NCBI GenBank assembly: GCA_949825045.1
Contig: OX463809.1
Location: forward strand, 3,127,501-3,191,500
DNA length: 64,000 nucleotides
From: Argyresthia goedartella
Taxonomy: Eukaryota > Arthropoda > Insecta > Lepidoptera > Argyresthiidae
Direction of reading: 5' to 3'
Position numbers and translations under genes: made by a program. The stretch's first letter is position 1; each line of letters opens with the position of its first letter. Below, piece by piece: positions 1 to 10,509 of the stretch. The notes under the pieces were generated by a model. It had not been told where the DNA came from. It did no database searches and saw nothing but the letters and a program-made list of their open reading frames with translations.

Positions 1-1
1 A

Positions 2-115
2 ACGGATAAATACATAATGCCACGGCTAATAAATGAACTACCCCTCAGCCTAAAAGAAACAATAACAATCACTAATATAAAACACAAAATAAAAAATTAC
101 TACCTACTAAATTAA
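2..115 (+). pseudogene. C-terminal tail of a LINE reverse transcriptase ORF
   Basis: Reading from base 2, an open frame of 37 codons ends at TAA 113-115. It contains the run KYIMPRLINELPLSL, which resembles the conserved end of Jockey/CR1-type ORF2 proteins (aromatic or hydrophobic residues, then NxLP, then a basic helix). The upstream part of the element lies outside the window. AT-rich DNA follows, as expected for a 3' UTR. Family assignment is from motif resemblance only. Confidence 0.45.
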
Positions 116-1290
116 ATACATAATTGAATACATAATATGATACATAATATTTAGCAAATGACTACAATAACAAGATAATAGCTAATATGTAACCATATCA
201 CAAGTATCACATAGGAAGTGCCCACTTCTTGATCAAAGCCACAACCGGTCAGTCACCACTGCCAATACCGACCCAACCAAACAGGCGTGAGAGCGAGACA
301 ATCGCGCACTGGCTTCACGACCCACCGCCTGTTACCTAGATCAAAACACCTATACATCGTACTTACTGCCTTTACACAGTGGAGGTACATAACTGCAATA
401 AGTATCATAATCCTATCCCATCATAACTACACCTACTCAACACTTAGATGATCATCACATAGTTCATATGATTAGATCAATGTAATGCACAGGACGTAAA
501 ATAATTAGGTGGGTTAGGTACGGTGTACACCCAAACGGTTGGTACAAATTTGTTCTGTGCTGTGTTTAGAGAATAAGCCTAACCAATGTGTACTTACCTA
601 ATACCTACTTTGTACATTAAAACAACCACGAATATCATGTGCCCAGTAAAACCTCTGTGGTTTAAGAGCACATTGGAACTGAAATGAAAATATTTAAGTT
701 AAGAAATAAATAAATAAAAAAAAAAAAAAAACGGCCGGCCGGAGCTATTTTTACCCGACTACAGCGAAGCGAAAAATATAAGGATAATGTGTTTGACCAG
801 TATGTATGTATGTATGTATGTCTGACCGTAAATACGATGAATAAGGCTAAGGTATCGAAATTTTACAAAACGAAGCACAGTATTAAAGCAAGGTTTGTGG
901 AAACTACACCAGTTTTTGTTTCGGTTTAATAGTGTAGTCGCAGTTATGACCAAAAACATCGGCTATTTCCGAAACGCTTTGTAAATTTTTTATATGGCAT
1001 CGGCGTTTATGACGACGTCACTTCGACTCGCATCGCATCGAGTTTTTGCTGTTGAAGTAGGTATAATAAAATATAAAATTTCGTGTGTTTTAGTGTACAA
1101 TACAGTATATATAATCATATAGTTTTATAATGGATGAGGGATTTGTCAAAGGCTAATCTAACAACATTACCTACTTCTACTAATTCGGTTTATCTCGTCG
1201 AAAATAGCTTGGTACCTGAGTCTATGACGAATAATCGTAGAGCTAATATGTATGTGATGTTAACTAATATTGTACATAATGATAAGGTGG
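116..1290. other. AT-rich intergenic DNA with a short ATGT microsatellite
   Basis: No coding frame is supported here. An A-tract sits near 714-731 and is followed by GGCCGGCCGG. An (ATGT)n run of about 20 bp lies near 801-820. The ORFs of 60-66 codons have no domain likeness and are probably chance. Confidence 0.6.
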
Positions 1291-1655
1291 TTTGCAAACT
1301 GGGTGCCATGAGCTGGTGATGGAATGAGGACTTGGCGACAGTACTCAGGAACCACGAAATGTAATGCATTCATGTTTGGAGTTATTTTTTTAAGGATGAT
1401 GAGCTGGTTCCTCCAAACTTGATGTCATGAGCTGGTGATGGAATGAGGACTTGGCGACAGTACTGGAACTCAGGAACCACAAATAGAAAGGCAGTCGTGT
1501 TTGGACTCATTTAGTTAAGGATGATCACGCAAACTTGGTGTCGAACAAATAGAGTCAAAGCCTGTATTATTTTATTCCTGGTTCCAGGTTCCAGTACTGT
1601 CTCCAAGTCCTCATTCCATCACCAGCTGATGACACCAAGTTTGCCAAACTGGTCC
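1290..1655. repeat. Block repeated directly and in inversion
   Basis: A block centred on GAGCTGGTGATGGAATGAGG occurs at about 1308-1360 and again at about 1427-1480. Its reverse complement, including the CAGTACTG / GGTTCC part, is at about 1575-1640. The direct plus inverted arrangement suggests a foldback-type or rearranged DNA element. No coding capacity is seen. Confidence 0.55.
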
Positions 1656-1713
1656 ACTATGTTGAAAAAAAACAATCATTTTTTTATTAACACTGCGTGG
1701 ATTGCTGCTTTGT

Positions 1714-2110
1714 AGGAGGATCGTAATAATTACAAACAGTACTTAACCGGTCAACAAATTCAAAACCTATAACAGTAGTTGAGTGTATATATGTCACCGT
1801 AAATATGTCAAAACCGTTAGTTTATAAACTAACGGTGTTAGAAAGAGATAGGGTTAACATGAATGCTGCAACGAAGCTAAATTGAACCCTATCACAGCAG
1901 TACCGGAGCGGGAACGCCACACACAGGTGCCAGAGTGACCGGTACCGGTGCGGGAATCTCACACACTAGTGCTGCTTTGTAAGAGGATCGTAATAATTAC
2001 AAACATTACTTAACCGGTCAACAAATTCAAAACCTGTAACAGTAGTTGAGTGTATATATGTCACCGTAAATATGTCAATACCGTTAGTTTATAAACTAAT
2101 GTGTTAGTTT
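1714..2110. repeat. Direct repeat pair of about 130 bp containing a palindrome
   Basis: The segment starting GGATCGTAATAATTACAAAC at about 1718 recurs at about 1984 with a few differences and reads through to the GTTAGTTTATAAACTAA motif in both copies. In the first copy this motif forms an uninterrupted 24-bp palindrome (1813-1836). In the second copy the palindrome is degraded. Related inverted ACGGT-containing sequence appears near 2350-2390, so the whole 1.7-2.4 kb block may be one old non-autonomous element. Confidence 0.55.
1813..1836. repeat. Perfect 24-bp palindrome with no loop
   Basis: Twelve bases starting ACCGTTAG are followed directly by their reverse complement. It lies inside the 130-bp direct repeat described for this region. 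Confidence 0.85.
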
Positions 2111-3520
2111 GTAAACTATTGACAAATTGTAAACATTATTACATGTCAACCTAACATGAAGACTATTCAGGGGCTTCACTGTGCTCGGCCCCTCTAGTCC
2201 TAACCTACTGCAGTGTTTGCCCTGGTGTTTCCTTTGCAATTCAAGTTTAAACCAGTTCCCAATTTAACGGTTTTATTATAAACTAACACGTCTTATTGTA
2301 AGCAGTACATCCAGTTTACAATTTATTGATAGTTTGTTTAAAAAAACTTTACATTATAGACTAACGGTTTTGACAATCTAACGGTGACATATATATATAC
2401 ATTGCCAGGTACCAAGGGGTTAAATACAACTCGATTTTTTTAAGTGGGAACCTGGCTGACAGGCAAAACCCTCGCAACTTGCTTGACTATGTAATGGTAA
2501 TGTGACCATGTTGTAAAGTTGTATTTTATCTGTATGAAGCGGTTGTCAAAAGGCTGGTGGAAGACGACCTTAATGCCTATCCTTTTTTGCTACATAATTA
2601 ATAATACTTCATTACCTGCTGTAAATTCACTATCACATCAAGTTTAGCTCCATAATTTTCGGGGATAACTTCTGGTGGTGTGCCCTGTCGGCCTGAAAAT
2701 CAAGAGTCTATGAATAGTAAATCAACTTGTTTGCATTTCACATCAATTACTTTGTTGTATCTTGTTATTCAAAGAAAAAGGGAAGAATTTTGGGGGTTTT
2801 ACATGTCACATGAACAATCACTAATGAAATAGTTATTGGGTATTATACCTATGACAAGTTTTGGTTGTAGTGTAGAAAATGGGGGTGCCAAGGAAAATAA
2901 ATCTTAGAACCCCCTTATCGACACTCTGACCTGGTAGGGGCTTCCGCCCCCATATTGATACTCTGACTGAATAATAGTAATGGGCGTGGCCCCATCCATG
3001 GTCTGACAGCATATTAATTTGAAGCACTCCAGACTTTTTTAAATGTGCATTTATTGCTACCTATTTTCTGAAACACTCAGAATAAATAGATAGATCACTC
3101 ACCTCGCGCATTATGGAACCTTCTGGGGAGATGCTGTGGATGATGCATTTTGAGAATGCTATTTCGAAGGATTAATGCTGCGGCTCTTTGCGAAAACTGA
3201 GGTCAGAGCAGTACCTAACTACAATTATCACAGTTTTAGAATTTATACTCGTAATTACACTTTTAGTACTTGTTTACAGGTATGTAGGTAGGAGACTCGT
3301 TAATGTATGAGTCATTTACGTAATGATAACGAGAGACTTCAAATATCTGTTATTGACTATCAGTGATTGTGTTAGAGCTAGCTTAACTTAGTACCTATTT
3401 AGCTTGTGTCAAGCAATTTGTGTCGGTCAGCAGGGCGTATTTTATAAGTTGCTCTGTGGGTCAGGCAGGCCTTTCATTCCTCCCTAGAGTTCGTGAGCCA
3501 GGCTGAAAAAAAAGTATCCA
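2111..3520. other. Intergenic DNA, nothing recognised
   Basis: No supported gene is seen. At 2165-2220 a sequence with AGGGGC / GCCCCT arms resembles the hairpin-bearing block at 5.0 and 5.2 kb, so a related dispersed repeat is probably present. Confidence 0.5.
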
Positions 3521-3524
3521 AAGC

Positions 3525-3945
3525 CGCAAAAAAAAAAAAAAAAAAACGGTCAAGTGCGAGTCTAAATCGCGCACGAAGGGTTCCGTACCACCGTTCAATG
3601 GAAGCGATGGTGTGGAGTGAATAGTTTGGATTTTACACAGCAAAATATTGTTTACAAAGTTATTGGTGCGGTTACTTTCACACTCCATGTACGTAACCAG
3701 GTGCATCCATAAGTTTGTATGTGGTATTGAAAGAATTGTTGTATGGGAGCCCCCTTAAATATTTCTTTTATCCTGTTTTTTAGTATTTGTTGTTATAGCG
3801 GCAACATAAATACATCATCTGTGAAAATTTCAACTGTCTAACTATCACGGTTCGTGAGATACAGCCTTGTGACAGACGGACGGACGGACAGCGGAGTCTT
3901 AGTAATAGGGTCCCGTTTGGAACCCTTCGGGTACGGAACCCTAAA
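3525..3945. repeat. Dispersed repeat with 13-bp inverted ends
   Basis: A poly-A run leads into a segment with AGGGTTCCGTACC at 3577-3589 and its exact reverse complement at 3930-3942. Repeats with these inverted GGTTCCGTACC ends are, from general knowledge, common in lepidopteran genomes. The ORFs crossing it have no domain likeness. It is probably a non-autonomous element of about 0.4 kb. Confidence 0.55.
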
Positions 3946-4902
3946 AAGAGGTGATTACAATTTGTTCTACGCATATTTATAAGTCAAAATATTTTTTATA
4001 CAGAACATATGATATGTGTACCAAAATATTTCAACTGTAATATAGGTAGCTGGAATTAATGATAAAAACTTGTTTGTCTGCAGTATGGTTATTGTTAATA
4101 TTCTTATTAAAAGATTTATCCGTAGCATACTGTGTTCAACTGTAACGAAACTACGGTTGTCATGTCACTTTGATTGATTGTGTGTGCTTCTCAGTGATTT
4201 TGTGGTTTTTTTTACATCAACAACTTCTGCTTGCCACTGGACCTGGATTTTGGATATCGACAACTGCATTCAAACACTGTCCCCCCTTGCTCGTAATTTT
4301 GACCAGACCCGCGCATTTTTGGAATCAAGCCTCAAGAATGATTAATGAGAAACGATGCTGTGTTCCTAACTGCAATACAACTAAACTAGGATTTTTAATT
4401 TGAGGCCAAATATGATAACAAAGAAACGTCACTGTCAAATGTCATTCCAGTTGTTAAAACCATTTTTTTTTCATTGTTATATTTCAGAAACAAGGCAAAC
4501 ACAAGATTGTACTAATCACATAAATGTTTACCCTGGGCGGGGCTCAAACCCGCCTACGGGGCCATCAATATCGTTGTCGGCGTAATATACTTTCCGTGAA
4601 AAAATATCTAGCTGATGGTTAAAACCGAATAAAAATCGGTTGCGTGGTTTAGCAGTAAACAGATATACCTACAGACAGACAAACGCGGTGAGCGACTTTG
4701 TTTTGTTAGTGATAATGAAAGTTTTGTATTGTTACGATGTCCTTAATAATAAAGATATTAAGATATTTATTTATTTGGGTATTTTTTCCAACACGGACTT
4801 TCGTATGAGGTTGGGGGGGGGGGGGGGGGTTTGTTTGTAGTATTGATGTTCGAAATCGCCTTCGCTCCTAGGGCTACTAGGGCTCATAAAAAAGGCAAGT
4901 AT
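3946..4902. other. Intergenic DNA with a THAP-like fragment and a G17 tract
   Basis: A short plus-strand peptide stretch, MINEKRCCVPNCNT (about 4338-4380), resembles the opening C-x-x-C of THAP zinc fingers, but the frame stops soon after and the rest of the domain is absent. A T-arm/B-box-like string on the minus strand near 4533-4556 hints at a tRNA-derived SINE, but no A box or tail was found. A run of 17 G lies at 4813-4829. Confidence 0.3.
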
Positions 4903-5325
4903 TTAATTGCACATCAAAAATACTGATTTTCACAGCAAAAAAGCATCAGCAAACACTTATTATGTTTAAGTATTTTTGTTGTTCTTACATGTTCAACCTA
5001 ATACGAAGGATAAAGGGGGCTTCGCTTCGCTCACCCCCTTTACCCTTCACCTAAGCTACCGCAGTATTTTGCCCAATAGCACAAAACAAGCAAGAGAGAA
5101 CATTCACGCAACATTAATTGCACATCAAAAATACTGATTTTCACAGCAAAAAAGGATCAGCAAACACTTATTATGTTTTAAGTATTTTTGTTGTTCTTAC
5201 ATGTTCAACCTAATACGAAGGATCAAGGGGGCTTCGCTTCGCTCACCCCCTTTACCCTTCACCTAAGCTACCGCAGTATTTTGCCCAATAGCACAAAACA
5301 AGCAAGAAAGAACATTCACGCAACT
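4903..5325. repeat. Tandem duplication, unit about 211 bp
   Basis: Two adjacent units (about 4903-5113 and 5114-5325) are almost identical. Each carries AAAGGGGG ... CCCCCTTT arms around a CTTCGCTTCGCTCA-type loop, followed by ACCTAAGCTACCGCAG. The near identity shows a recent local duplication of part of a dispersed repeat. Confidence 0.75.
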
Positions 5326-5730
5326 CGAAGAAAAACGGAATGACTTGACACACACCCACACTAACCCAGCAACGTTTTTTTTTACGTTCAAACATCGACG
5401 TTACGTTCCGTTCCACACATTCTAAGTCTACCTGACATTCATCTTAGCCCAAATTTTACGAAAAACGTTCCGTTTCTCCTGATAATATTCGTAATTTTAA
5501 TTAATTCATAATTAATTAAATACTTAACTCCTAGTATTAAAAACTGGATAAAAGGTTCAAGGTAAACCCTATCTACCTCCTAGTAACCAATTTTACTAAG
5601 TATCAAAGAGTCAGTGTTGGAAAACCAACCCATTTATTTTATAATGTGTAGGTAAGTATAAGAATTATATACTATTTAAGAATAAGGATAAATCAAACAA
5701 TAATTTTATTCTTTATCAGATATACTATCA
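5326..5730. other. Intergenic DNA, nothing recognised
   Basis: AT-rich DNA without a supported ORF or repeat end. Confidence 0.5.
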
Positions 5731-5978
5731 TCAATCAGATTCAGTGTCTGTTACATTTATTATCAATTTATTATAATCATCAATTAGGTGATCTAGTTGG
5801 CACATTTTGTCCTCCACTTTTATTGCGTGGCTAATGCAGTCACTCCACTTTTGTGGTGTCACATTTTGTAATCCCTCATGAAATAGGGCTTTTATTGCTG
5901 CCATTTTGAAAGTTCTGTTATTCCTTCCGACATGTCCCTTTACCTGTGCCCAGATCAGTTCTATGGGGTAAAATGGGG
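5731..5978 (-). pseudogene. C-terminal fragment of a DDE (Tc1/IS630-like) transposase
   Basis: On the minus strand an ATG-less frame of about 80 codons ends at TGA 5731-5733. It starts with PFYPIELIWAQVKG, which matches the (N)PIExxW box carrying the third catalytic acidic residue of Tc1/mariner/IS630 DDE transposases. The stretch TFKMAAIKALFHEG and the motif TPQKWSDC follow, as in arthropod DDE_3-type proteins. The catalytic core upstream (first two Asp) is not visible, so this is a truncated remnant. The superfamily call is fairly secure; the family is not. Confidence 0.6.
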
Positions 5979-7216
5979 TTCAATTCACAGTGACGACGGG
6001 GGTCTATTTACAATTTTCAGTAATTGAGCTCTGACCATTGTCGGTTCATATGTTATAGGTATATGTTCCTGAAGTAATATGTACTAACTGATTTGGTTTT
6101 GATAAAGTTGCATCTAACAAATATCTTTCATCTATGTATATATTTGAAAGAAAGAAACATTTATTATAAGGACAGTGAATACACTACAATTAAAACAAAG
6201 AAACAAAACACAGATGAAAAATAGCAATGACACATGATATAAAATGAAATGACAGTCGTGGTGTGTCACTGTCATTATAAATGGCGTCTGACTCAGCATT
6301 ATGTTGAAGGCCAGGCCTTCAACACTGATTTTCAGTCAGCGCCAAGTGTTACCTCGCGAGCGTCCCATTTGTTTCCTTTCCTAATCATTATCTTATCATA
6401 AGTTAGCGTCACGCATTTTCCTGATGAGTAAGTACTCATGAGCCCATATTCAGGCAATACTCAGTTGTTTTTTAAATACGATCCGATTCTTTCGATCTTT
6501 GCCAAATCGATTCAACGCCCTCGATTAAATCGGGGATCGATTCAAAGGGATTAAGATCTATTTCGATCGATAAGATCGAGTATCCCTAACCGAATGACAA
6601 CCATGTGACAGCATCCAAAGAACATCTAAATACGCTTATCTCACTGGCGTCCGCAAAATTGGTGTCCGCGTGACTTTTTTTTGGCTTTGGCAGATTCGTT
6701 TTGCATAAGTTCAAAAAAGAATCAAAAGGTTACGAACCTCTTTAGTTTGCAAGCACCATATTTCTTTTCGCCAAAAAGAACTGTTTTCCTTTACATAAAA
6801 CACAGATTAATAAAGAGTCATAAAATGAATGTTACATCTATTTGCAAATCTGTCTGACTGAGTATGTTTAGTTGTTTCAGAAGTTTTATAACAGAGATAA
6901 AAATAAATTATAGCTATTTTTTTCTCAATAATAGTAACCATGGATCTAGCATACCTACATTTTCTCTAAAGGTAACCTTTGTTTATATATTTGGCCTCAA
7001 ATAAAAAATCCTAGTATAGTGAGTGGTACGATACTTTATTGTAAAGCGTGGTCTTGTAACCACAAGTAGTATAAGTGCAGACATTTGGTCAGTGTCGATA
7101 ACAATCCATTAGCTACTCTCCAACCGATTAGACTCACTTAGGTTAGGATACTAGTTCCCTAAGCTATCGTAAATATGTGTCGAACTATTAGAAGGGATTT
7201 TCACTGTCTGTTCTGT
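5979..7216. other. Intergenic DNA with a probable LINE 3' end and a hairpin
   Basis: Around 6140-6360 the minus strand reads like a LINE 3' UTR, related in sequence to the LINE 3' end at 57.5 kb. Inside it is a perfect palindrome (6302-6324). At about 6985-7015 a GAGGCCAAATATA-type block is the inverse of one near 4385-4412. No gene is supported. Confidence 0.4.
6302..6324. repeat. Perfect hairpin, 11-bp arms, 1-nt loop
   Basis: TGTTGAAGGCC, a single A, then GGCCTTCAACA. It lies inside a probable LINE 3' UTR. Confidence 0.8.
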
Positions 7217-8423
7217 TCACTTAAAGAGATCCAACAAAATGAGAACCTCTCCTTTTATGACAAACAAACCTTCCTTGTCTTGAAAAACTGATTTGAAGCA
7301 GTCATTATCTTTATTTATTCGGTCCTTTGTATGAATATACTTTTTTTCATCCACACTGGTCTTACGGCTGAAGAACGAAACTGGCTGTAGAATTCCATTA
7401 GAATTTCGTTGTAGCAATATCCCTGTCAGACCATGACGGAGCTCGTGTTGATTGCTAGGTGTCGGGAATTTTGATACGGCAGCGGTCTTCCGACTGCCTG
7501 GATGGAATCCATCGCAACTTACCCCAAACCCCAAAAAATCTATCGATTCAAAAAAGAAATTGCATTTATTCAATGTCAGAGTCAAGCCGCCATTTCTTAG
7601 GAGCTGAAGAACTTCTTCGAGTTTCTGCAGTCCCTCATCAAAGTCCTTTGATGGTAAAAGCACGTCGTCCATATAAACTAGTGCGTATTTCACCTTGGCA
7701 TCATTTAGTATTTTGTTGATAGTCCGCTGGAATACTGACGCCGCATTTACTAGACCAAAAGGCATGCGAGAATATTCATATTGGCCGTCTGGAGTTACGA
7801 AAGCAGTTTTACTACAAGAAACTTCTGCAATAGGGATCTGGTAGTAGCCGGATGCTAGATCCAATGAAGTGAAGAGCTTGTTACCTGCCAGTAGATCTAG
7901 TTGATCTTCAACCCGTGGTAAAGGATAATGATCCTTTTTCGTTTTTCTATTAAGAGCCCGGTAGGCTATGCATAATCGTTACTCACCTGTTTTTTTTTAA
8001 CCAGCACTATGGGGCTAGCATAAGGAGATGAAGATTACCTGATGATGCCGCTTTCAGCCATCTCCTGGACCATATCTCTTACCAGCGATCTTTCAGCGTA
8101 TGATATGCGCGGTATGGGTGATATACAACTGGTACAGAGTCTTCTAGTTCAATTACCATTTCGGTAACATTTGTGAAGCCAAGATCCCTGAAACCACTTG
8201 AGAAACAATCGTTGTATTTTACGAGTAAACATTGTAAATTTTGAAGTTCGTCTTGATTTAACCCTGTGTTACAATTGATCTCATTAGTCACCGTGGCATC
8301 ATCAAATATAACGCTACAAGTGTATAAGAAGCTTTCAGCTGGCGACGTGTGCTTTTGCAGAGCTCTGGTCAAAAGAACACCCTTTTCAAAATAAACATTC
8401 TCCGAAGATACGTTATACGCCAA
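7217..8423 (-). pseudogene. Old gypsy reverse transcriptase with internal deletion
   Basis: The stretch 8423-8079 encodes the linker before RT (CLLVKYNDCFSSG, VPVVYHPYRA). The frame is then broken at 7865-8078, where RT motif pieces remain (VRDMVQEMAESGII, YASPIVLVKK). RT resumes at 7864 with LASGYYQIPI, MPFGLVNAASVFQR and the catalytic box YMDDVLL. After SNQHELR the frame jumps to HGLTGILLQRNSNG, which is RNase H-like, so the thumb/connection region of roughly 60-70 residues is missing in frame. The scrap ends at TAA near 7217. Confidence 0.7.
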
Positions 8424-8629
8424 AAGCGTACCGCGGCCATCCGTAATATTGTATATACCCGGGAGAAGGTAGTATTCTTTACCCTTGCCACCTCTTAGAG
8501 AGCCATGAACGCAAACACTACAATTTTCCTGAATGTCTACAGAGACTGGTACTGCCTATATATAGGATAGCTGTGGTATTTTCAATTATAACATGAACTT
8601 TGTTTTGATTAATTCTCTGAAATATTAGT

Positions 8630-9064
8630 TCATTTCGTGATCAGAATATTAGGCTTTTCTGTGAAGGAGTGGCCCAAAAGAACGAGATGACTCATGACAT
8701 GATCTTCCACAACAAGCATATCGATGACGTCTTTTAGGCCTTGAACTTCTACCGTTGCTACCGAAACGCCTAGTGGACGAACTAAAGTGGCTCCTATTCC
8801 TCGAAGTACAGGCAAGTCTTCTTTTGAAGCAATTTGCAACCCAATTGAATTCGTATTGGTGACCCTTATTAAGGAACATTGACTCCCTAAATCAACGTGG
8901 CAAGTGACAGATGAATTATTAACTTTTATCTCGAGAATATATTTGGCATTAGCGTCAGAAGCATTATCTGATGTCACTTCAGCCACTTGTTTTTCGTTCT
9001 TATCTTTGCGAGTATTCGAAGTTTGACTATTATCTTGATCGTTTGTTGGTTTGTTCCAGATCAA
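8630..9064 (-). pseudogene. Old gypsy aspartic protease region
   Basis: A 144-codon frame contains LEIKVNNSSVTCHVDLGSQCSLI, split here as LEIKVNNSSV and TCHVDLGSQCSLI. The position corresponds to the D-[ST]-G active site of retroviral-type proteases, but the middle residue is Leu (DLG), which would be unusual for an active enzyme. It lies between gag and the RT linker, as expected in Ty3/gypsy. Confidence 0.6.
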
Positions 9065-9114
9065 TCAGAAGCCCGGTGACCAAGTTTATCACAAAATGTA
9101 CATTTGGTAAGAGG

Positions 9115-9830
9115 TTAACTACACCTTAAACTAGGGTGCCCGACTTCATCACAGTTAAAGCAGCGAATACCTGTTGACAGTACTAACAGATTTACTACAC
9201 CATAAATTAGGATGCTCGATCTCGTCGCAGTTAAAACAGCGGATACTACTTTTGACAGTGCCACCCTTAGTTGTGCTAGACCTAGCTGGCAGAAACTTTC
9301 GTTCGTTTGCCTTTTCGTAACCTTCCCGACTGGGCCCAACCTTTGCAGTCCTAAAATATTTGAGAACTTGCTCAGGCTCGCTAAATTGTGCCGCCTGCGC
9401 TCCTACTTTGACAGCGCGATCTTCGACACCATACAAAAGGCAATCTTCAGCTTGCTTCCCCGATATTTTGCAACGATTGAGCAAGTTAATTTTGGCGTAG
9501 TAATAAAGCCCCAACGATTCACCATATCTTACTCTCTTTGCTAACATTTCGGTCAAAAGCTCGGCATAATCTTCACGAAAAGGAAATGACTCTAGAAGTT
9601 TCCTCTTCCACTCTGTCCAGGAATGCAGCAGCGTAGGCAACCCTTGATACCATGTCCTCGCAACCCCGGTTAATTTAGGTAGAGAATAGTGAATAACTTC
9701 CTTTTCATCCCAACCATAAATCTCTGCACATTCCTCTACCTTCGTTAACCATGTCAGCATTGTTTGTTCTTTGGACATGGGATCAAACTCGGGTATAATA
9801 TTTGAATTAAAGTTTAGCAAGCTAAGCCCA
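9115..9830 (-). pseudogene. Old gypsy gag with two CCHC zinc knuckles
   Basis: The frame 9155-9820 (about 220 codons) reads as a retrotransposon capsid-like region (PKLTGVARTWYQGL, then EWKRKLLESF) and ends in a zinc knuckle, CFNCDEIEHPNLWC (C-x2-C-x4-H-x4-C). A second, similar knuckle, CFNCDEVGHPSLRC, lies in another frame at 9115-9180, so a frameshift separates the two. More N-terminal gag sequence is present at about 9840-10160 in shifted frames. Confidence 0.65.
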
Positions 9831-10202
9831 AGGGCTTATGCGAGCTTTACACTAGATTTAAAATACTTAAAAAATTATCAAGAACATCAGATTTATTAGA
9901 ATCTTTACTTCGTACCTTTGATATTCCTCTCTTCGTCGGAGGCGGTGAATCTAAATTCGAACGGTTGCGCATCCTTTGTCTATTTTCAGTTGTTTTCCAT
10001 GACCCACTCTCCTCCTCACCGCTTTCAGAGATGCGCTTCCTTTAGCCTCAACAACGTTTCTGCGTGTAGCTTGCTCAGACCTAGAGCAAGGTACACTCCG
10101 CTTCCTAATAACCAGACTAACGTCACGGCGCGCCACTGACCTGGGCTGTCCTTCATCCTGCATCAGTCCTACCCCTCGACTGAATGCTCCATCATCCTCT
10201 CC

Positions 10203-10505
10203 GTCAAAGATTCAAAGATTCATTTATTTGCTATAAATGTGGTTACGTAAAGTTCTTAAATATATAAGTCTCACACATTTAGCCGTCGCTGGGCATGCAA
10301 ATTAATTTTAATTGAGTACCTACCTAACATTTTATAAGATAACAATAATATTTTTTAAATCCTTTGTAAATGACCAAATTGACATTCAAATTACTTAATA
10401 TCAAAATTTACAGATACTTACTTAATTCACAATACAAAATAGTCAGTAATCAAAATAACAGTGTAATTGTCAAAAATCTACAATAGGATCCACTTGTACC
10501 AAGTT
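10203..10505 (-). mobile_element. 3' UTR and tail of a LINE, split by the gypsy array
   Basis: Read on the minus strand, the DNA next to the array's low-coordinate end runs AT-rich and finishes at AAATAAATGAATCTTTGAAT with a repeated TTTGAATC tail, typical of a LINE 3' end. The matching upstream part, the ORF2 C-terminus, is on the other side of the array at 34743-35321. Joining across the array (10505 to 34743) gives one minus-strand LINE 3' half. The join is inferred from orientation and position. Confidence 0.55.
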
Positions 10506-10509
10506 GTAT
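10506..10509. repeat. Target-site duplication GTAT, low-coordinate copy
   Basis: GTAT directly precedes the first TG of the array. The same GTAT follows the last CA at 34739-34742. A 4-bp duplication is the usual size for Ty3/gypsy integrases. Confidence 0.8.

Larger units (their letters stand above)
7217..10200 (-). mobile_element. Old degenerate Ty3/gypsy retrotransposon
   Basis: In minus-strand order the remains run gag (with zinc knuckles), protease, the protease-RT linker, RT and a scrap of RNase H, which is the Ty3/gypsy order. Frames are broken by stops and frameshifts throughout. No integrase and no LTR were recognised, so the downstream third is lost. The young array nearby is a different family, because this gag has CCHC knuckles and the young one does not. 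The N-terminal gag side abuts the LINE 3' tail at about 10203, suggesting that the LINE inserted here. Confidence 0.7.

Noticed and set aside
4533..4556. tRNA-derived SINE or tRNA gene
   Set aside because: Only a B-box/T-arm-like string; no A box, acceptor stem or tail.
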